From Cupriavidus sp. EM10 (GTDB lineage Bacteria > Pseudomonadota > Gammaproteobacteria > Burkholderiales > Burkholderiaceae), in the NCBI RefSeq assembly GCF_018729255.1, contig NZ_CP076060.1, positions 1,116,001 to 1,180,000 of the forward strand: a DNA stretch of 64,000 nt. Reading direction: 5' to 3'. A program made the position numbers and the translations under genes. The notes beneath the pieces are model-generated. The model had not been told where the DNA came from. It was given only the letters and a program-made list of their open reading frames with translations, and ran no database searches. Positions 6,739 to 14,190 of this stretch are shown here, in pieces. The stretch's first letter is position 1. Every line of letters starts with the position of its first letter.

Positions 6739-7691
6739 TGCACACCTCCAAGGATCTCAGCCGCCGCCTGCTCGGCTACGGCTCGATTATTTGCTTCAAG
6801 GGCTTCCTGACGGTTTGTCGCGCGGCGCTCGCCCTTTGTGCGCTGGCATACCGCTTTGAGGTACGCGACAGGATCAGCGGGCCGCTCGACCACCGCCGCC
6901 CGCACGGCATCCACCACGGTCTGCGGATCGTAGTCTTTGACCAGCTTGCCGACAAAGCTGCCGCATTGGTCCTTGGGCATGCCGGCCTGAGCGAGGAGAG
7001 ATTTTCCTGCCGCCCAAAGTTCGTCCTTGGTCATCTGGTCGACGGATTTCTCCGGCGGCTCGCCGCCCGATCCGTCAGGATCGGAATATAAGTCTCCCTG
7101 TCCCTGTCCCTCTCTCTGTCCCTCTCCCTGTCTCTTGGAGTGCGTTTCGCTAGGTACAGATGGTGATTGTCTCTGGCCTGTGGAGCCGGTGTCGCTAGGG
7201 ACAAACAGATGCTGTCCCGAGGGACAGCCTTGCGACATCCACTCATCGAACGTCGGTCTAGGTACGTTCGCGCCTTCGTGACGCTCGTTATGCTTCTTGA
7301 TGCGGCCGCATTCTGTGCGCCATCTTTGCTCCAGTTTTGCTTGCCAAGCATCGCGCGCCTTTTCGGCGACAACTGGGTGGTAGAGTCGGCCATCGCTGCA
7401 TTCGACCCATCCGCGCAGCGCACCTTCACGAACCTTCTTCCATGCTTTGTCGATCTTGCCGCGGATTGCATATCGAGCCTGCGTTGCGATCCACATCTCA
7501 TCGTTGGGGATCGAGCCGGCCGGGACTTGGTGCCAGGATGCCGCCCACAGCAATACAGCGGCCCAGCATGCTTCAGGCGTCTCGTTGGACGCCAGTTCAG
7601 AGTCGCGCAAGCGCGATACGTCGAGAGGCATGAAGGCGAAGTCCTGCAATTCGCAATCTGCCGGGGTGAGGGGAGCGGGTCTGTCGCTCAT
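6735..7691 (-). CDS. DUF1376 (YdaU-like) replication initiation protein
   Basis: A 318-residue protein. Its N-terminal 100 residues (LQDFAFMPLDVSRLRDSELA, then WAASWHQVPAGSIP) are the DUF1376 winged-helix domain of phage replication initiators. A low-complexity linker rich in Gly, Gln and Glu (about 185-205) is encoded by a run of CCTGTC/CCTCTC-like repeats at 7090-7136. The C-terminal part is helical. In lambdoid phages the origin lies inside the O gene, so the repeat tract here is a candidate origin. Confidence 0.7.
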   Translation of the reverse strand: MSDRPAPLTPADCELQDFAFMPLDVSRLRDSELASNETPEACWAAVLLWAASWHQVPAGSIPNDEMWIATQARYAIRGKIDKAWKKVREGALRGWVECSDGRLYHPVVAEKARDAWQAKLEQRWRTECGRIKKHNERHEGANVPRPTFDEWMSQGCPSGQHLFVPSDTGSTGQRQSPSVPSETHSKRQGEGQREGQGQGDLYSDPDGSGGEPPEKSVDQMTKDELWAAGKSLLAQAGMPKDQCGSFVGKLVKDYDPQTVVDAVRAAVVERPADPVAYLKAVCQRTKGERRATNRQEALEANNRAVAEQAAAEILGGVQ

Positions 7692-7833
7692 GGCCTATTC
7701 CTTACCTCTGTCTGCATGGGGTCGGGCGCGCGCGAGCCGGAGGCAAAGCCCGCGCGGCGGTGGCCACCGCCTGCCCGATTGATCGGTAGTGCGAGAATGC
7801 GACGCACACATGTGAGCGGGCGTCGCTGGTTCG

Positions 7834-8094
7834 CTAGAGCGCTTCCGCCTCGCGCAGCTCAGGCATCTGGTCGAGAACCTTGAACTCGGCGAAAGTCCCT
7901 TTGGTAGCGTGTTCGAGACGCTTTGCCAGGCCCGTTCCGAGCTTCCCGCGGCTGTGGGCGTTTCTGATGGTGTTCATGTTGGTCCCCGCCTTTGTGAGAA
8001 CCCGTTCTCTGTACTGGCGGCGGCGCTCTCTTTCGCCGGAGGTGATGTCAGAACCGTTGATGCGCGTGGCTTCCAGCCATTCCAGAAGGTTCAT
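7834..8094 (-). CDS. Cro-like HTH protein, 86 aa
   Basis: Start at 8094 with an AAGGA site, divergent from the repressor at 8201. Residues 36-68 (AGTNMNTIRNAHSRGKLG, then GLAKRLEHATKGTF) look like a Cro/YdaS-type helix-turn-helix and resemble the C-terminal half of the repressor's own HTH. It is the first leftward gene beyond the control region, the normal place for cro. About 140 bases with no clear gene separate it from 6735-7691. Confidence 0.65.
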   Translation of the reverse strand: MNLLEWLEATRINGSDITSGERERRRQYRERVLTKAGTNMNTIRNAHSRGKLGTGLAKRLEHATKGTFAEFKVLDQMPELREAEAL

Positions 8095-8122
8095 GTCGCG
8101 TCCTTTCGCGTGTTGATCTAGC

Positions 8123-8153
8123 GCTAACAGTTTAGCAGAGATAACAAGTTATC
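8123..8153. promoter_or_regulatory. Divergent control region operators
   Basis: Two back-to-back palindromes, gctaacagtttagc (8123-8136) and gataacaagttatc (8140-8153), lie between the Cro-like and repressor genes. They are 17 bp apart centre to centre. The second is a perfect inverted repeat with a 2-bp centre. They fit the consensus found elsewhere in the prophage and are probably the main binding sites of the repressor and Cro-like protein. Confidence 0.7.
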
Positions 8154-8166
8154 TTTTGAACATGGA

Positions 8167-8194
8167 TTGACTCCTGAGCGGCCCCGCATACAAT
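8167..8194 (+). promoter_or_regulatory. Repressor promoter, probably leaderless mRNA
   Basis: TTGACT (8167-8172) and TACAAT (8189-8194) are 16 bases apart. The repressor ATG begins at 8201, six bases after the -10 box, and no ribosome site precedes it. Transcription would start at or next to the A of ATG, as in the lambda cI message from PRM. Confidence 0.65.
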
Positions 8195-8200
8195 AGCGAA

Positions 8201-8635
8201 ATGGACATCAAAACTATCCGCAAGATGAACGTCCTCCTGCTGGAACGGGAGATTCGGAGCCGGTCGGCGCTCGCGCGCATGGCCGGGACCTCCCAGTCGT
8301 ACCTTTCCCAGTGCGTTGGACCGGCCGCCATCCGTTCAATCGGGGATCAGTTGGCGCGCCGCCTTGAGCACGCGATGAACAAGCCGCATGGGTGGCTCGA
8401 TGAGCCTCATTCGGACGAGAACGACATGATGCTGGCGCGTAGGGTCTACGATCGCCTGCTCCTGGTGCCTCGGCCCAAGCTCAATGCCATCGCTGAATTG
8501 CTCGACGTCCGTCTGGAAGACGAGGAGATGCCCATAGAAGAGGCGGGAAAAGAAGTGAACCAAAAACCAACGGCAACGGGACGGGTCATTACCCTGGAAG
8601 ATGATGGAACAACCAAGAAACGACGCGGTCAATAA
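8201..8635 (+). CDS. Phage repressor, Cro/CI-type HTH
   Basis: A 144-residue protein. Residues 17-62 (REIRSRSALARMAGTSQSYL, then QCVGPAAIRSIGDQLARRLE) form an XRE-type helix-turn-helix as in repressors of Burkholderia and Ralstonia prophages. The C-terminal part is short and acidic, with no visible LexA-type Ser/Lys self-cleavage domain. Induction may therefore need an antirepressor rather than RecA-driven cleavage. It overlaps the next gene and is transcribed from the promoter at 8167-8194. Confidence 0.75.
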   Translation: MDIKTIRKMNVLLLEREIRSRSALARMAGTSQSYLSQCVGPAAIRSIGDQLARRLEHAMNKPHGWLDEPHSDENDMMLARRVYDRLLLVPRPKLNAIAELLDVRLEDEEMPIEEAGKEVNQKPTATGRVITLEDDGTTKKRRGQ

Positions 8636-8840
8636 CGAAGACGTGGAGGTGCTGGAGGCCTTCGTCAGGGCTTATCGGGAGGGCAAGATACCCGGGGTGG
8701 TGATCAGCTACCAGACTGAGGAAGGGACGAAGCGCCACCACCTACTAGGCGAATTCACCTCGGACTACTCGGCGGTGAATAGCCAGATGGGAAGTTTGGA
8801 AATGGCAGTGAACCGCCTTTTTTTATGCCGCCCAAGCTAA
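8601..8840 (+). CDS. Hypothetical phage protein, 79 aa
   Basis: It overlaps the repressor by 35 bases in another frame, with a GGAAG site before its double ATG at 8601, so it is likely co-expressed with the repressor. Acidic helix first (NNEDVEVLEAFVRAYREGK), then a short beta segment. The role is unknown; it may help maintain lysogeny. Confidence 0.55.
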   Translation: MMEQPRNDAVNNEDVEVLEAFVRAYREGKIPGVVISYQTEEGTKRHHLLGEFTSDYSAVNSQMGSLEMAVNRLFLCRPS

Positions 8841-8891
8841 CATGTGTGCAAAACGTTTGCGTATATGCGCCGAGTTTGCTAATATGCGCGT
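8836..8891 (+). promoter_or_regulatory. Rightward promoter with operator repeats
   Basis: TTGCGT (8857-8862) and TAATAT (8880-8885) are 17 bases apart. Operator-like gctaacatgtgtgc (8836-8849), the palindrome gcaaaacgtttgc (8848-8860) and gctaatatgcgcgt (8878-8891) flank and overlap it. It could feed the tRNA cluster and, if terminators are bypassed, the late operon. Confidence 0.55.
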
Positions 8892-8935
8892 AGCTTAGCG
8901 ACTGGTCACCCAAAACCACATGAAGCGCCCCCAGT

Positions 8936-8959
8936 AGAGCCCGGCATCGTCCGGGCTCT
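8936..8959 (+). terminator. Hairpin, terminator-like
   Basis: Perfect 9-bp stem agagcccgg / ccgggctct with loop catcgt, followed by tggcgttt. It lies shortly after the 8857-8885 promoter, where an antitermination site would be expected. Confidence 0.55.
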
Positions 8960-9033
8960 TGGCGTTTCTGGACCCGGAAGAAATCGGAGCCGCCCATATG
9001 GCCCGCTGATCGATTGTACGCACGCCCCAAACG

Positions 9034-9063
9034 CAAAGAGCCCCACATCGGTAGGGCTCTTTG
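9034..9063. terminator. Bidirectional terminator
   Basis: Perfect 10-bp inverted repeat caaagagccc / gggctctttg with a 10-base loop and T-rich flank (tttgtcttgtt). The A/T tracts on both sides allow termination in either direction. Confidence 0.7.
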
Positions 9064-9271
9064 TCTTGTTCTGGGCTTGAGATCTGGCGCGGAGGGCAAC
9101 CCCCGGGCTCTTCCGGTGTTTAGCGCGCGACCCGTGCGCCAGGTACTTGGGGCCGCGCGCAAGCTCTTCTGCTCGCGCACCCTGGCGCCGTCGGTCTTCT
9201 GGCGCTGGATGGCGTGTATTGGCGGTTGTTCATAGGCGAGGCTCCAAGTCTGGTTGATCGTTTAGCGACAT

Positions 9272-9285
9272 GCTAATACATGTGC
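9272..9285. promoter_or_regulatory. Operator-like 14-bp motif
   Basis: gctaatacatgtgc fits the prophage consensus with two changes. It lies about 370 bases upstream of the tRNA cluster, with a nearby TATAGC box (9299-9304), and may mark another rightward promoter. Confidence 0.45.
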
Positions 9286-9655
9286 TGTTTGCGCAAAATA
9301 TAGCGCAGCGATTAGCGGAAGGCAAACAACTTTTCTGTGACAAGGCATTTCGGTGTGTCGCAGAAGCCTCAGGAGAAGGCGGGAGAGTGCTGGCGAGGCC
9401 GGTTGATCGGGCGCACTTATGCCGCCTACGGCTTGCCCGCTTTCCCCTGAGGTTGCATGCGCCATCACGACCGGGTAGGGCTTGCCCGGCTCCCCAGGCG
9501 CCAATGTGGGGAGACTCCTACCGGCGTCGCTGGCATGCCGGACAAGCCCGGGCCAGCTCGCTGCACGCAGCGCAGGACCTTCAGGGGCATGCGTAGTCGG
9601 ATGCGGGCACAGCGCGGACCTGCGCGGCGCCGGTGGAAGCCCGGCGACCTTCACG

Positions 9656-9731
9656 TGTGGCGTAGCTCAGTCGGTAGAGCCGAGTTGCCAGTTATGCAGA
9701 GGGGTCGCTGGTTCGAATCCAGCCGCCATGC
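9656..9731 (+). tRNA. tRNA-like gene, possibly tRNA-Asn(GTT)
   Basis: D-arm gctcagtcggtagagc and T-arm gctgg-ttcgaat-ccagc are canonical, and the acceptor stem (tgtggcg / cgccatg) pairs with two wobbles. The best anticodon stem-loop is ttgc-cagttat-gcag, giving GTT, but position 33 is A rather than U and the arm has extra bases. It may be degenerate; CCA is not encoded. Confidence 0.55.
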
Positions 9732-9788
9732 CTGAGGGATGAAGGTCACAAGCTCGCGCGTGCGCGGGATACCGACGTATCTCACGTC

Positions 9789-9860
9789 AGGTGGTAGCGC
9801 AGGGCGCGGGCCGGCCTCCAAAGCTGAGCCAAGTAGGTTCGATTCCTACACTGCCTGCCA
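9789..9860 (+). tRNA. tRNA-Trp(CCA), atypical
   Basis: Acceptor aggtggt pairs with actgcct using two wobbles; the anticodon loop ctCCAaa and T-arm gtagg-ttcgatt-cctac are clear, and CCA is encoded. The D-arm is unusually short, so folding should be checked. It is followed after one base by the next tRNA. Confidence 0.7.
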
Positions 9861-9861
9861 T

Positions 9862-9945
9862 GGATGGGTAGACCACTAAGGAGGTGGGCCGGACTGTAAA
9901 TCCGGCGCGTTTGCTCGCCAGGATCGTCACCTGGGCCATCCACCA
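9862..9945 (+). tRNA. tRNA-Tyr(GTA), class II
   Basis: Anticodon loop ctGTAaa on stem ccgga/tccgg, a long variable arm, T-arm ccagg/cctgg and encoded CCA. The T-loop (atcgtca) departs from the usual TTCGA and the acceptor has one G-G mismatch, common in phage tRNAs. Confidence 0.75.
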
Positions 9946-9951
9946 AGTTTC

Positions 9952-10026
9952 TGCGGAATAGCTCAGCGGTAGAGCGTGGGGCTCATAACCCCGAGGTCAC
10001 CTGTTCGATTCGGGTTTCCGCAACCA
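9952..10026 (+). tRNA. tRNA-Met-type (CAT anticodon)
   Basis: A clean cloverleaf: acceptor tgcggaa/ttccgca, D-arm gctcagcggtagagc, anticodon loop ctCATaa, T-arm acctg-ttcgatt-cgggt and encoded CCA. It could be elongator Met or an Ile tRNA with lysidine; the sequence alone does not decide. Confidence 0.85.
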
Positions 10027-10061
10027 GTTGTCTCCTCCCTGGCGTGCTGCAACACGTCATT

Positions 10062-10085
10062 GCCTGCTTCGGCAGGCCTTTCTAT
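10062..10085 (+). terminator. Terminator after tRNA cluster
   Basis: Perfect stem gcctgc-ttcg-gcaggc followed by ctttct. The stable ttcg tetraloop and T-rich tail are typical of a Rho-independent terminator or a 3' processing block. Confidence 0.65.
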
Positions 10086-10100
10086 TCCTGAGGTGTGCCC

Positions 10101-10187
10101 ATGTGGGGAATGACTTACGCCGGCTACTGTGCCGGCCTGTGGTTGCTCATGTGTGGCGTGCCGATGTGGCCGAACAACGACGGCTGA
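10101..10187 (+). CDS. Tiny hydrophobic peptide, 28 aa
   Basis: Reads MWGMTYAGYCAGLWLLMCGVPM (here broken off) to a stop four bases before the metallopeptidase ATG. A GAGGTG ribosome site sits correctly upstream. It may be a membrane micro-protein or only a coupling leader for the next gene. Confidence 0.4.
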   Translation: MWGMTYAGYCAGLWLLMCGVPMWPNNDG

Positions 10188-10191
10188 TCGT

Positions 10192-10842
10192 ATGGCAAAG
10201 GCAAAAGCCGCTCCGGCGCTGAAGCGCAAGCGGCCGATGCCGCCACCCGAGATCGGGGATTTCATTGACGGCCGCCGCATGCCGGCGTACATGCCCGCCC
10301 TCGAGATGTCCCAATGGGTGCATGAGACCTTTCTCCGCCCTGGTGGGCCGCTCCACAACGAAGAGCACCAGCACCTGGTCGACGCCGATATCGGTTTCCT
10401 CTGGGCGGCTGAGGCGTACACCAAGCAGATGCGCCGCATCCTTGGGCAGACCGAAGAGGTGCTGTTCCGGGTAGGGCGCTGGCAGAAGGGTAGGCAAGAG
10501 CAGCAGATGGCGGACTGGTTCGGCCGGGTGCCGGGCTGGCTCATCACGCTGGATGCGAACTACTGCGAAGCGTGCTCAGACGTCGAGTTCTGCGCGCTGG
10601 TCGAGCACGAGCTCTACCACATTGGTCAAGACCGAGACGACTTCGGAGCGCCTAAGTTCACCCAAGAGGGATTGCCGAAGCTGGCCATCCGTGGCCACGA
10701 CGTAGAGGAGTTCATCGGGGTGGTCAAACGGTATGGCATCGGGCAATCAGACGGCGCGCTGGCCAAACTGATCAGTGCGGGTAACGCTCAACCAGAGGTG
10801 GCACGGCTGAATCTCTCCCATGCCTGCGGAACGTGCATCTAG
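10192..10842 (+). CDS. Putative phage metallopeptidase
   Basis: A 216-residue protein with the zinc motif HELYH at 139-143 in VEHELYHIGQ, followed by an acidic segment. This places it in the phage metallopeptidase family found just before terminase genes. The substrate is not known; roles in capsid maturation or anti-defence have been suggested for such genes without proof. The start at 10192 is the first ATG after the small peptide gene. Confidence 0.75.
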   Translation: MAKAKAAPALKRKRPMPPPEIGDFIDGRRMPAYMPALEMSQWVHETFLRPGGPLHNEEHQHLVDADIGFLWAAEAYTKQMRRILGQTEEVLFRVGRWQKGRQEQQMADWFGRVPGWLITLDANYCEACSDVEFCALVEHELYHIGQDRDDFGAPKFTQEGLPKLAIRGHDVEEFIGVVKRYGIGQSDGALAKLISAGNAQPEVARLNLSHACGTCI

Positions 10843-10884
10843 CGTCACGCGTGCCCTTTACGCCGCATTTACTGATTCCAGCCT

Positions 10885-11358
10885 ATGGCAACGCTTAACG
10901 ATGACGTCAAAGCGTTCATCGTTCAGGCGCTGGCGTGTTACGACACCCCTAGCCAGGTGGTGGACGCCGTACAGGAAGAGTTCGGCATCGCGGTGACGCG
11001 GATGCAAGTTCAGACATACGACCCGACGAAGGCCCAAGGGAAGTCGCTCAGCAAGAAGTGGCGGGACGTCTTCGCCGCGACTCGTGCGCGCTTTCTGAAA
11101 GAGGCGGCCGAGATCCCGATCGCCACGCAGTCGTTCCGGCTTCGTGCGCTGCAGAAGCTGTACGAGAAGACGGCGGGGCGCGGAAACGTCGTGGTCGCTG
11201 CCCAGTTGATCGAGCAGGCAGCCAAGGAAACCGGCGGCATGTTCGTCAACCGCCTGCGCGGGGATACGCCGGACGACATACCGCCGGCGCCGAAGACCTT
11301 CACTTTCAAGGTGCAGGACGCGCGCCGGCCCGGGGACGACCCTGATGGGGATGATTGA
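10885..11358 (+). CDS. Terminase small subunit, DUF2280
   Basis: A 157-residue protein with an N-terminal helical DNA-binding part (KAFIVQALACYDTPSQVVDAV) and the DUF2280 core (KKWRDVFAATRARFLKEAAEIP). DUF2280 genes regularly precede large terminases and act as the small subunit that recognises phage DNA. Its end overlaps the large terminase start. Confidence 0.78.
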   Translation: MATLNDDVKAFIVQALACYDTPSQVVDAVQEEFGIAVTRMQVQTYDPTKAQGKSLSKKWRDVFAATRARFLKEAAEIPIATQSFRLRALQKLYEKTAGRGNVVVAAQLIEQAAKETGGMFVNRLRGDTPDDIPPAPKTFTFKVQDARRPGDDPDGDD

Positions 11359-12652
11359 GATGCTGTCCGATGGCATCGAAGCCACGCTGAACATCCCGCA
11401 AGCGCAGTTCCTGCAGATGCCGCACAAGTTCCGCGCCTACGTGGCGGGGTTCGGCTCTGGCAAGACGTGGGTAGGCTGCACGGCCATCGCCGAGCACTTC
11501 TGGAACTGGCCCGGGATCAACCAGGGCTACTTCGCGCCGACGTACCCCCACATCCGCGACATCTTCTACGAGACGATGGAAGAGGTGGCCTTCACCATGG
11601 GTCTGCGGGTGGTGATCAACCAGGCGAACCATGAGGTGCATGCCTTCGAGGGGCGCAAGTGCCGCGGTACGGTGATCTGCCGCTCCATGGAGCACCCGGC
11701 AAAGATCGTCGGTTTCAAGATCGGCCACGCGCTGATCGACGAACTGGACGTGATGCCGCTGCTTAAGGCGGAAATGGCCTGGCGCAAGATCATCGCGCGG
11801 ATGCGGTACAAGGTCCCCGGGCTGAAGAATGGCGTGGACGTGACGACGACCCCGGAAGGGTTCAAGTTCGTCTATCAGCAGTTCGTGAAGCAGCTCAGCG
11901 AGAAGCCAAAGCTGCGCGAGCTATACGGGCTGATCCAAGCCAGCACGTACGACAACGCGCTGAACCTGCCGGACGACTATATCCCGTCGCTGCGGGAGAG
12001 CTACCCGCCGCAGCTGATCAACGCGTACCTGCGCGGCAAGTTCGTCAACCTGACGTCTGGCTCGGTCTATCCGGACTTCGATCGCGCGCTGAACCATACG
12101 GACGACGCCCTGAAAGAGGGCGAGCCGTTGCACGTCGGCATGGACTTCAACGTCCTGAAGATGGCGGCCGTCGGGTACGTAATCCGGGACGGTGAGCCGC
12201 GCGCGGTGACGGAACTGACCGAGGTGCGTGACACGCCGGCCATGGCCAAGCTGCTCAAAGAGCGGTTCAAGGACAAGGGGCATCACGTCAAGATCTACCC
12301 CGACGCCAGCGGCCAGAACACGAGCAGCAAGAACGCGTCGGAGTCGGACCTCTCCATCCTGAAAGCCGCTGGCTTCCAGATCGAGGTGAATTCGACGAAC
12401 CCGGCTGTGAAGGACCGGCTGAACTCAGTCAACGCCCTGATCCTGAACGACCAGGGCGCGCGCCGCTTGAAGGTGAACACCAGGCTTTGCCCGGTCTACA
12501 CCGAGGCGCTGGAGCAGCAGCCGTACGACAAGAACGGCGAACCGGACAAGACGACCGGCCACGACCACGTCAACGACGCCGGCGGATACCCGCTGGTGAA
12601 GATGTTCCCGATCGTGAAGCGTCAGACGCGCGTCAGCACCCTGGCCGCATAA
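11345..12652 (+). CDS. Terminase large subunit
   Basis: A 435-residue packaging motor. Walker A GFGSGKT is at 35-41 and Walker B LIDELD at 130-135. The C-terminal RNase-H-like nuclease shows GMDFNV, YPDASG and DHVNDAGGY, giving the metal-binding acids. It pumps and cuts DNA during head filling. The start at 11345 overlaps the small subunit; ATGs at 11351 and 11360 are possible alternatives. Confidence 0.92.
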   Translation: MGMIEMLSDGIEATLNIPQAQFLQMPHKFRAYVAGFGSGKTWVGCTAIAEHFWNWPGINQGYFAPTYPHIRDIFYETMEEVAFTMGLRVVINQANHEVHAFEGRKCRGTVICRSMEHPAKIVGFKIGHALIDELDVMPLLKAEMAWRKIIARMRYKVPGLKNGVDVTTTPEGFKFVYQQFVKQLSEKPKLRELYGLIQASTYDNALNLPDDYIPSLRESYPPQLINAYLRGKFVNLTSGSVYPDFDRALNHTDDALKEGEPLHVGMDFNVLKMAAVGYVIRDGEPRAVTELTEVRDTPAMAKLLKERFKDKGHHVKIYPDASGQNTSSKNASESDLSILKAAGFQIEVNSTNPAVKDRLNSVNALILNDQGARRLKVNTRLCPVYTEALEQQPYDKNGEPDKTTGHDHVNDAGGYPLVKMFPIVKRQTRVSTLAA

Positions 12653-12663
12653 CCAAAAAAGTC

Positions 12664-14091
12664 ATGCAACAGGAACGCAACGTACGCACTCCCTCGCCGG
12701 AAGCCGCGGAAATGGCCAACAACTGGCCTTTGATCTCGGCTCTGATGGGCGGCACGAGCGCCATGCGGGCCGCTGGCAAGGATTTTCTCCCTCAGTGGCC
12801 GAACGAGCCGGATCCTTCATACAAGGCCCGCGTTGCTACGGCGACGCTGTTTCCTGCTTTCTCTCGCACGGTCGAGGTGTTGGGTAGCAAGCCGTTCTCG
12901 AAGCCACTGACATACGGCGATGACGTGCCGCCGCAGATCAAGGAATGGTGCGAAGACGTCGATCTACAGGGGCGGAACCTCCACACGTTCGCCGACAACG
13001 TCGCAGCGGATGCGCTGGCCCGTGGCATCGCTGGCATCCTGGTGGACTATCCGACGGTCACCGGGGCGACGACGGTCGCTGACGAGAAGAAGCAGGGAGG
13101 CCGACCGTACTTCGTGCAAATCTGCTTCGAGAACGTGCTCGGGTGGAAGTCGGAGCGCATCGCCGGGGTCGAAACGCTGACTCAGTTGCGACTGCTGGAA
13201 ATGGCTGTCGAGCCGGACGGCGAATTCCACGAGCAGCAGATTCCTCAGGTGAGAGTGCTGTACCGGGACCGATGGGAGACGTACCGCGAGAAGAAGGACA
13301 GCTTGAGCGGGGAGCCGAAATGGGTTCTTGAAGATCAAGGGACGATCTCGATTGGGGTGATCCCGTTCATCCCTGTCTACGGCAAACGCACTGCTTTCAT
13401 GATGGGGACGCCGCCGCTGTTGGAGCTCGCCCACATGAACGTCGAGCACTGGCAGTCGAAGAGCGACCAGCAGACTATTCTGCACGTTGCCCGGGTGCCG
13501 ATCCTGTTTGCCAGGATGCTCGGCAACGCCGGAATCGTCGTGGGAGCCTCCCAGGCGGTGGAAAGCGACAACGAGAAGGGCGATCTGAAGTACGTCGAGC
13601 ACACAGGTGCGGCAATCGACGCAGGGCGTCTTTCCATCCTTGATCTTGAAGACCGCATGCGCCAAATCGGCGCAGAATTGCTGGTCATCAAGCCGGGCAA
13701 CACCAGTATCACGCAGACCCTGGCCGACAACGAGCCGGGGATGTGCGCGCTTCAGCGTATCGCGCAGAGCGTCGAGGATGCACTCGATGCCGCCCTGCAG
13801 ATGATGGCCAAATGGGTAGGAATACCCGAGGCGGGCCACGTCCAACTGTTCAAGGACTTCGGCGTGCATACGCTGTCGGAGGCCTCGCTCGAGTTGCTGC
13901 GCGAGATGAATGTCGATGGAACGCTCTCGGATGAGCAGCTTTTCATTGAGGCCCAACGCCGGGGGCTCGTCAGTCCTGACATCAAGTGGGAAGACGAAAA
14001 GAAGCGAATCGCGCAGAACGTGCCTAAGCAGGGCATCCCCCAGGGGTCGGATGGCCCCGCCAGTAAGAAGAAGACACCGAGCCGCAGCTAA
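12664..14091 (+). CDS. Portal protein, DUF4055
   Basis: A 475-residue protein of the DUF4055 family, which fills the portal position beside terminases. It shows FPAFSRTVEVLGSKPFSKP and a long helical C-terminal half, ending in a basic tail. Portals form the 12-subunit ring for DNA entry and tail joining. The start at 12664 follows terminase by 11 bases; no strong ribosome site is seen, so coupling is likely. Confidence 0.8.
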   Translation: MQQERNVRTPSPEAAEMANNWPLISALMGGTSAMRAAGKDFLPQWPNEPDPSYKARVATATLFPAFSRTVEVLGSKPFSKPLTYGDDVPPQIKEWCEDVDLQGRNLHTFADNVAADALARGIAGILVDYPTVTGATTVADEKKQGGRPYFVQICFENVLGWKSERIAGVETLTQLRLLEMAVEPDGEFHEQQIPQVRVLYRDRWETYREKKDSLSGEPKWVLEDQGTISIGVIPFIPVYGKRTAFMMGTPPLLELAHMNVEHWQSKSDQQTILHVARVPILFARMLGNAGIVVGASQAVESDNEKGDLKYVEHTGAAIDAGRLSILDLEDRMRQIGAELLVIKPGNTSITQTLADNEPGMCALQRIAQSVEDALDAALQMMAKWVGIPEAGHVQLFKDFGVHTLSEASLELLREMNVDGTLSDEQLFIEAQRRGLVSPDIKWEDEKKRIAQNVPKQGIPQGSDGPASKKKTPSRS

Positions 14092-14107
14092 CCACTGCGG
14101 CTTTTTT
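14081..14107 (+). terminator. Terminator overlapping portal stop
   Basis: Stem gccgcag / ctgcggc with loop ctaacca (which contains the stop codon) followed by six T. Confidence 0.75.
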
Positions 14108-14118
14108 CATGCTCAGAC

Positions 14119-14176
14119 GGCGGATGCCGAAGAGCGCACCGCGGCGGATGCCGTATAGGACCAAAGGGCGGATGCC
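14119..14176 (+). repeat. Three 24-bp-spaced copies of ggcggatgcc
   Basis: The 10-mer occurs at 14119, 14143 and 14167, exactly 24 bases apart, in the untranslated gap before the scaffold gene. The bases between are not conserved. The function is unknown; it could bind a protein or modulate translation of the scaffold and coat genes. Confidence 0.7.
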
Positions 14177-14190
14177 CGGAGCTACCAACC

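Larger units (their letters stand above)
8892..9655. other. Non-coding stretch between control region and tRNA cluster
   Basis: No convincing gene on either strand. It holds two terminator-like hairpins (8936-8959, 9034-9063) and one further operator copy (gctaatacatgtgc, 9272-9285) near TTGATC and AT-rich sequence. This looks like an untranslated leader with terminators, the layout of a late promoter controlled by an antiterminator. Base content is otherwise similar to the neighbours. Confidence 0.5.

Noticed and set aside
14119..14176. Possible CRISPR-like array
   Set aside because: Only three 10-bp repeats with 14-bp gaps, no leader and no cas genes; kept as a simple repeat.
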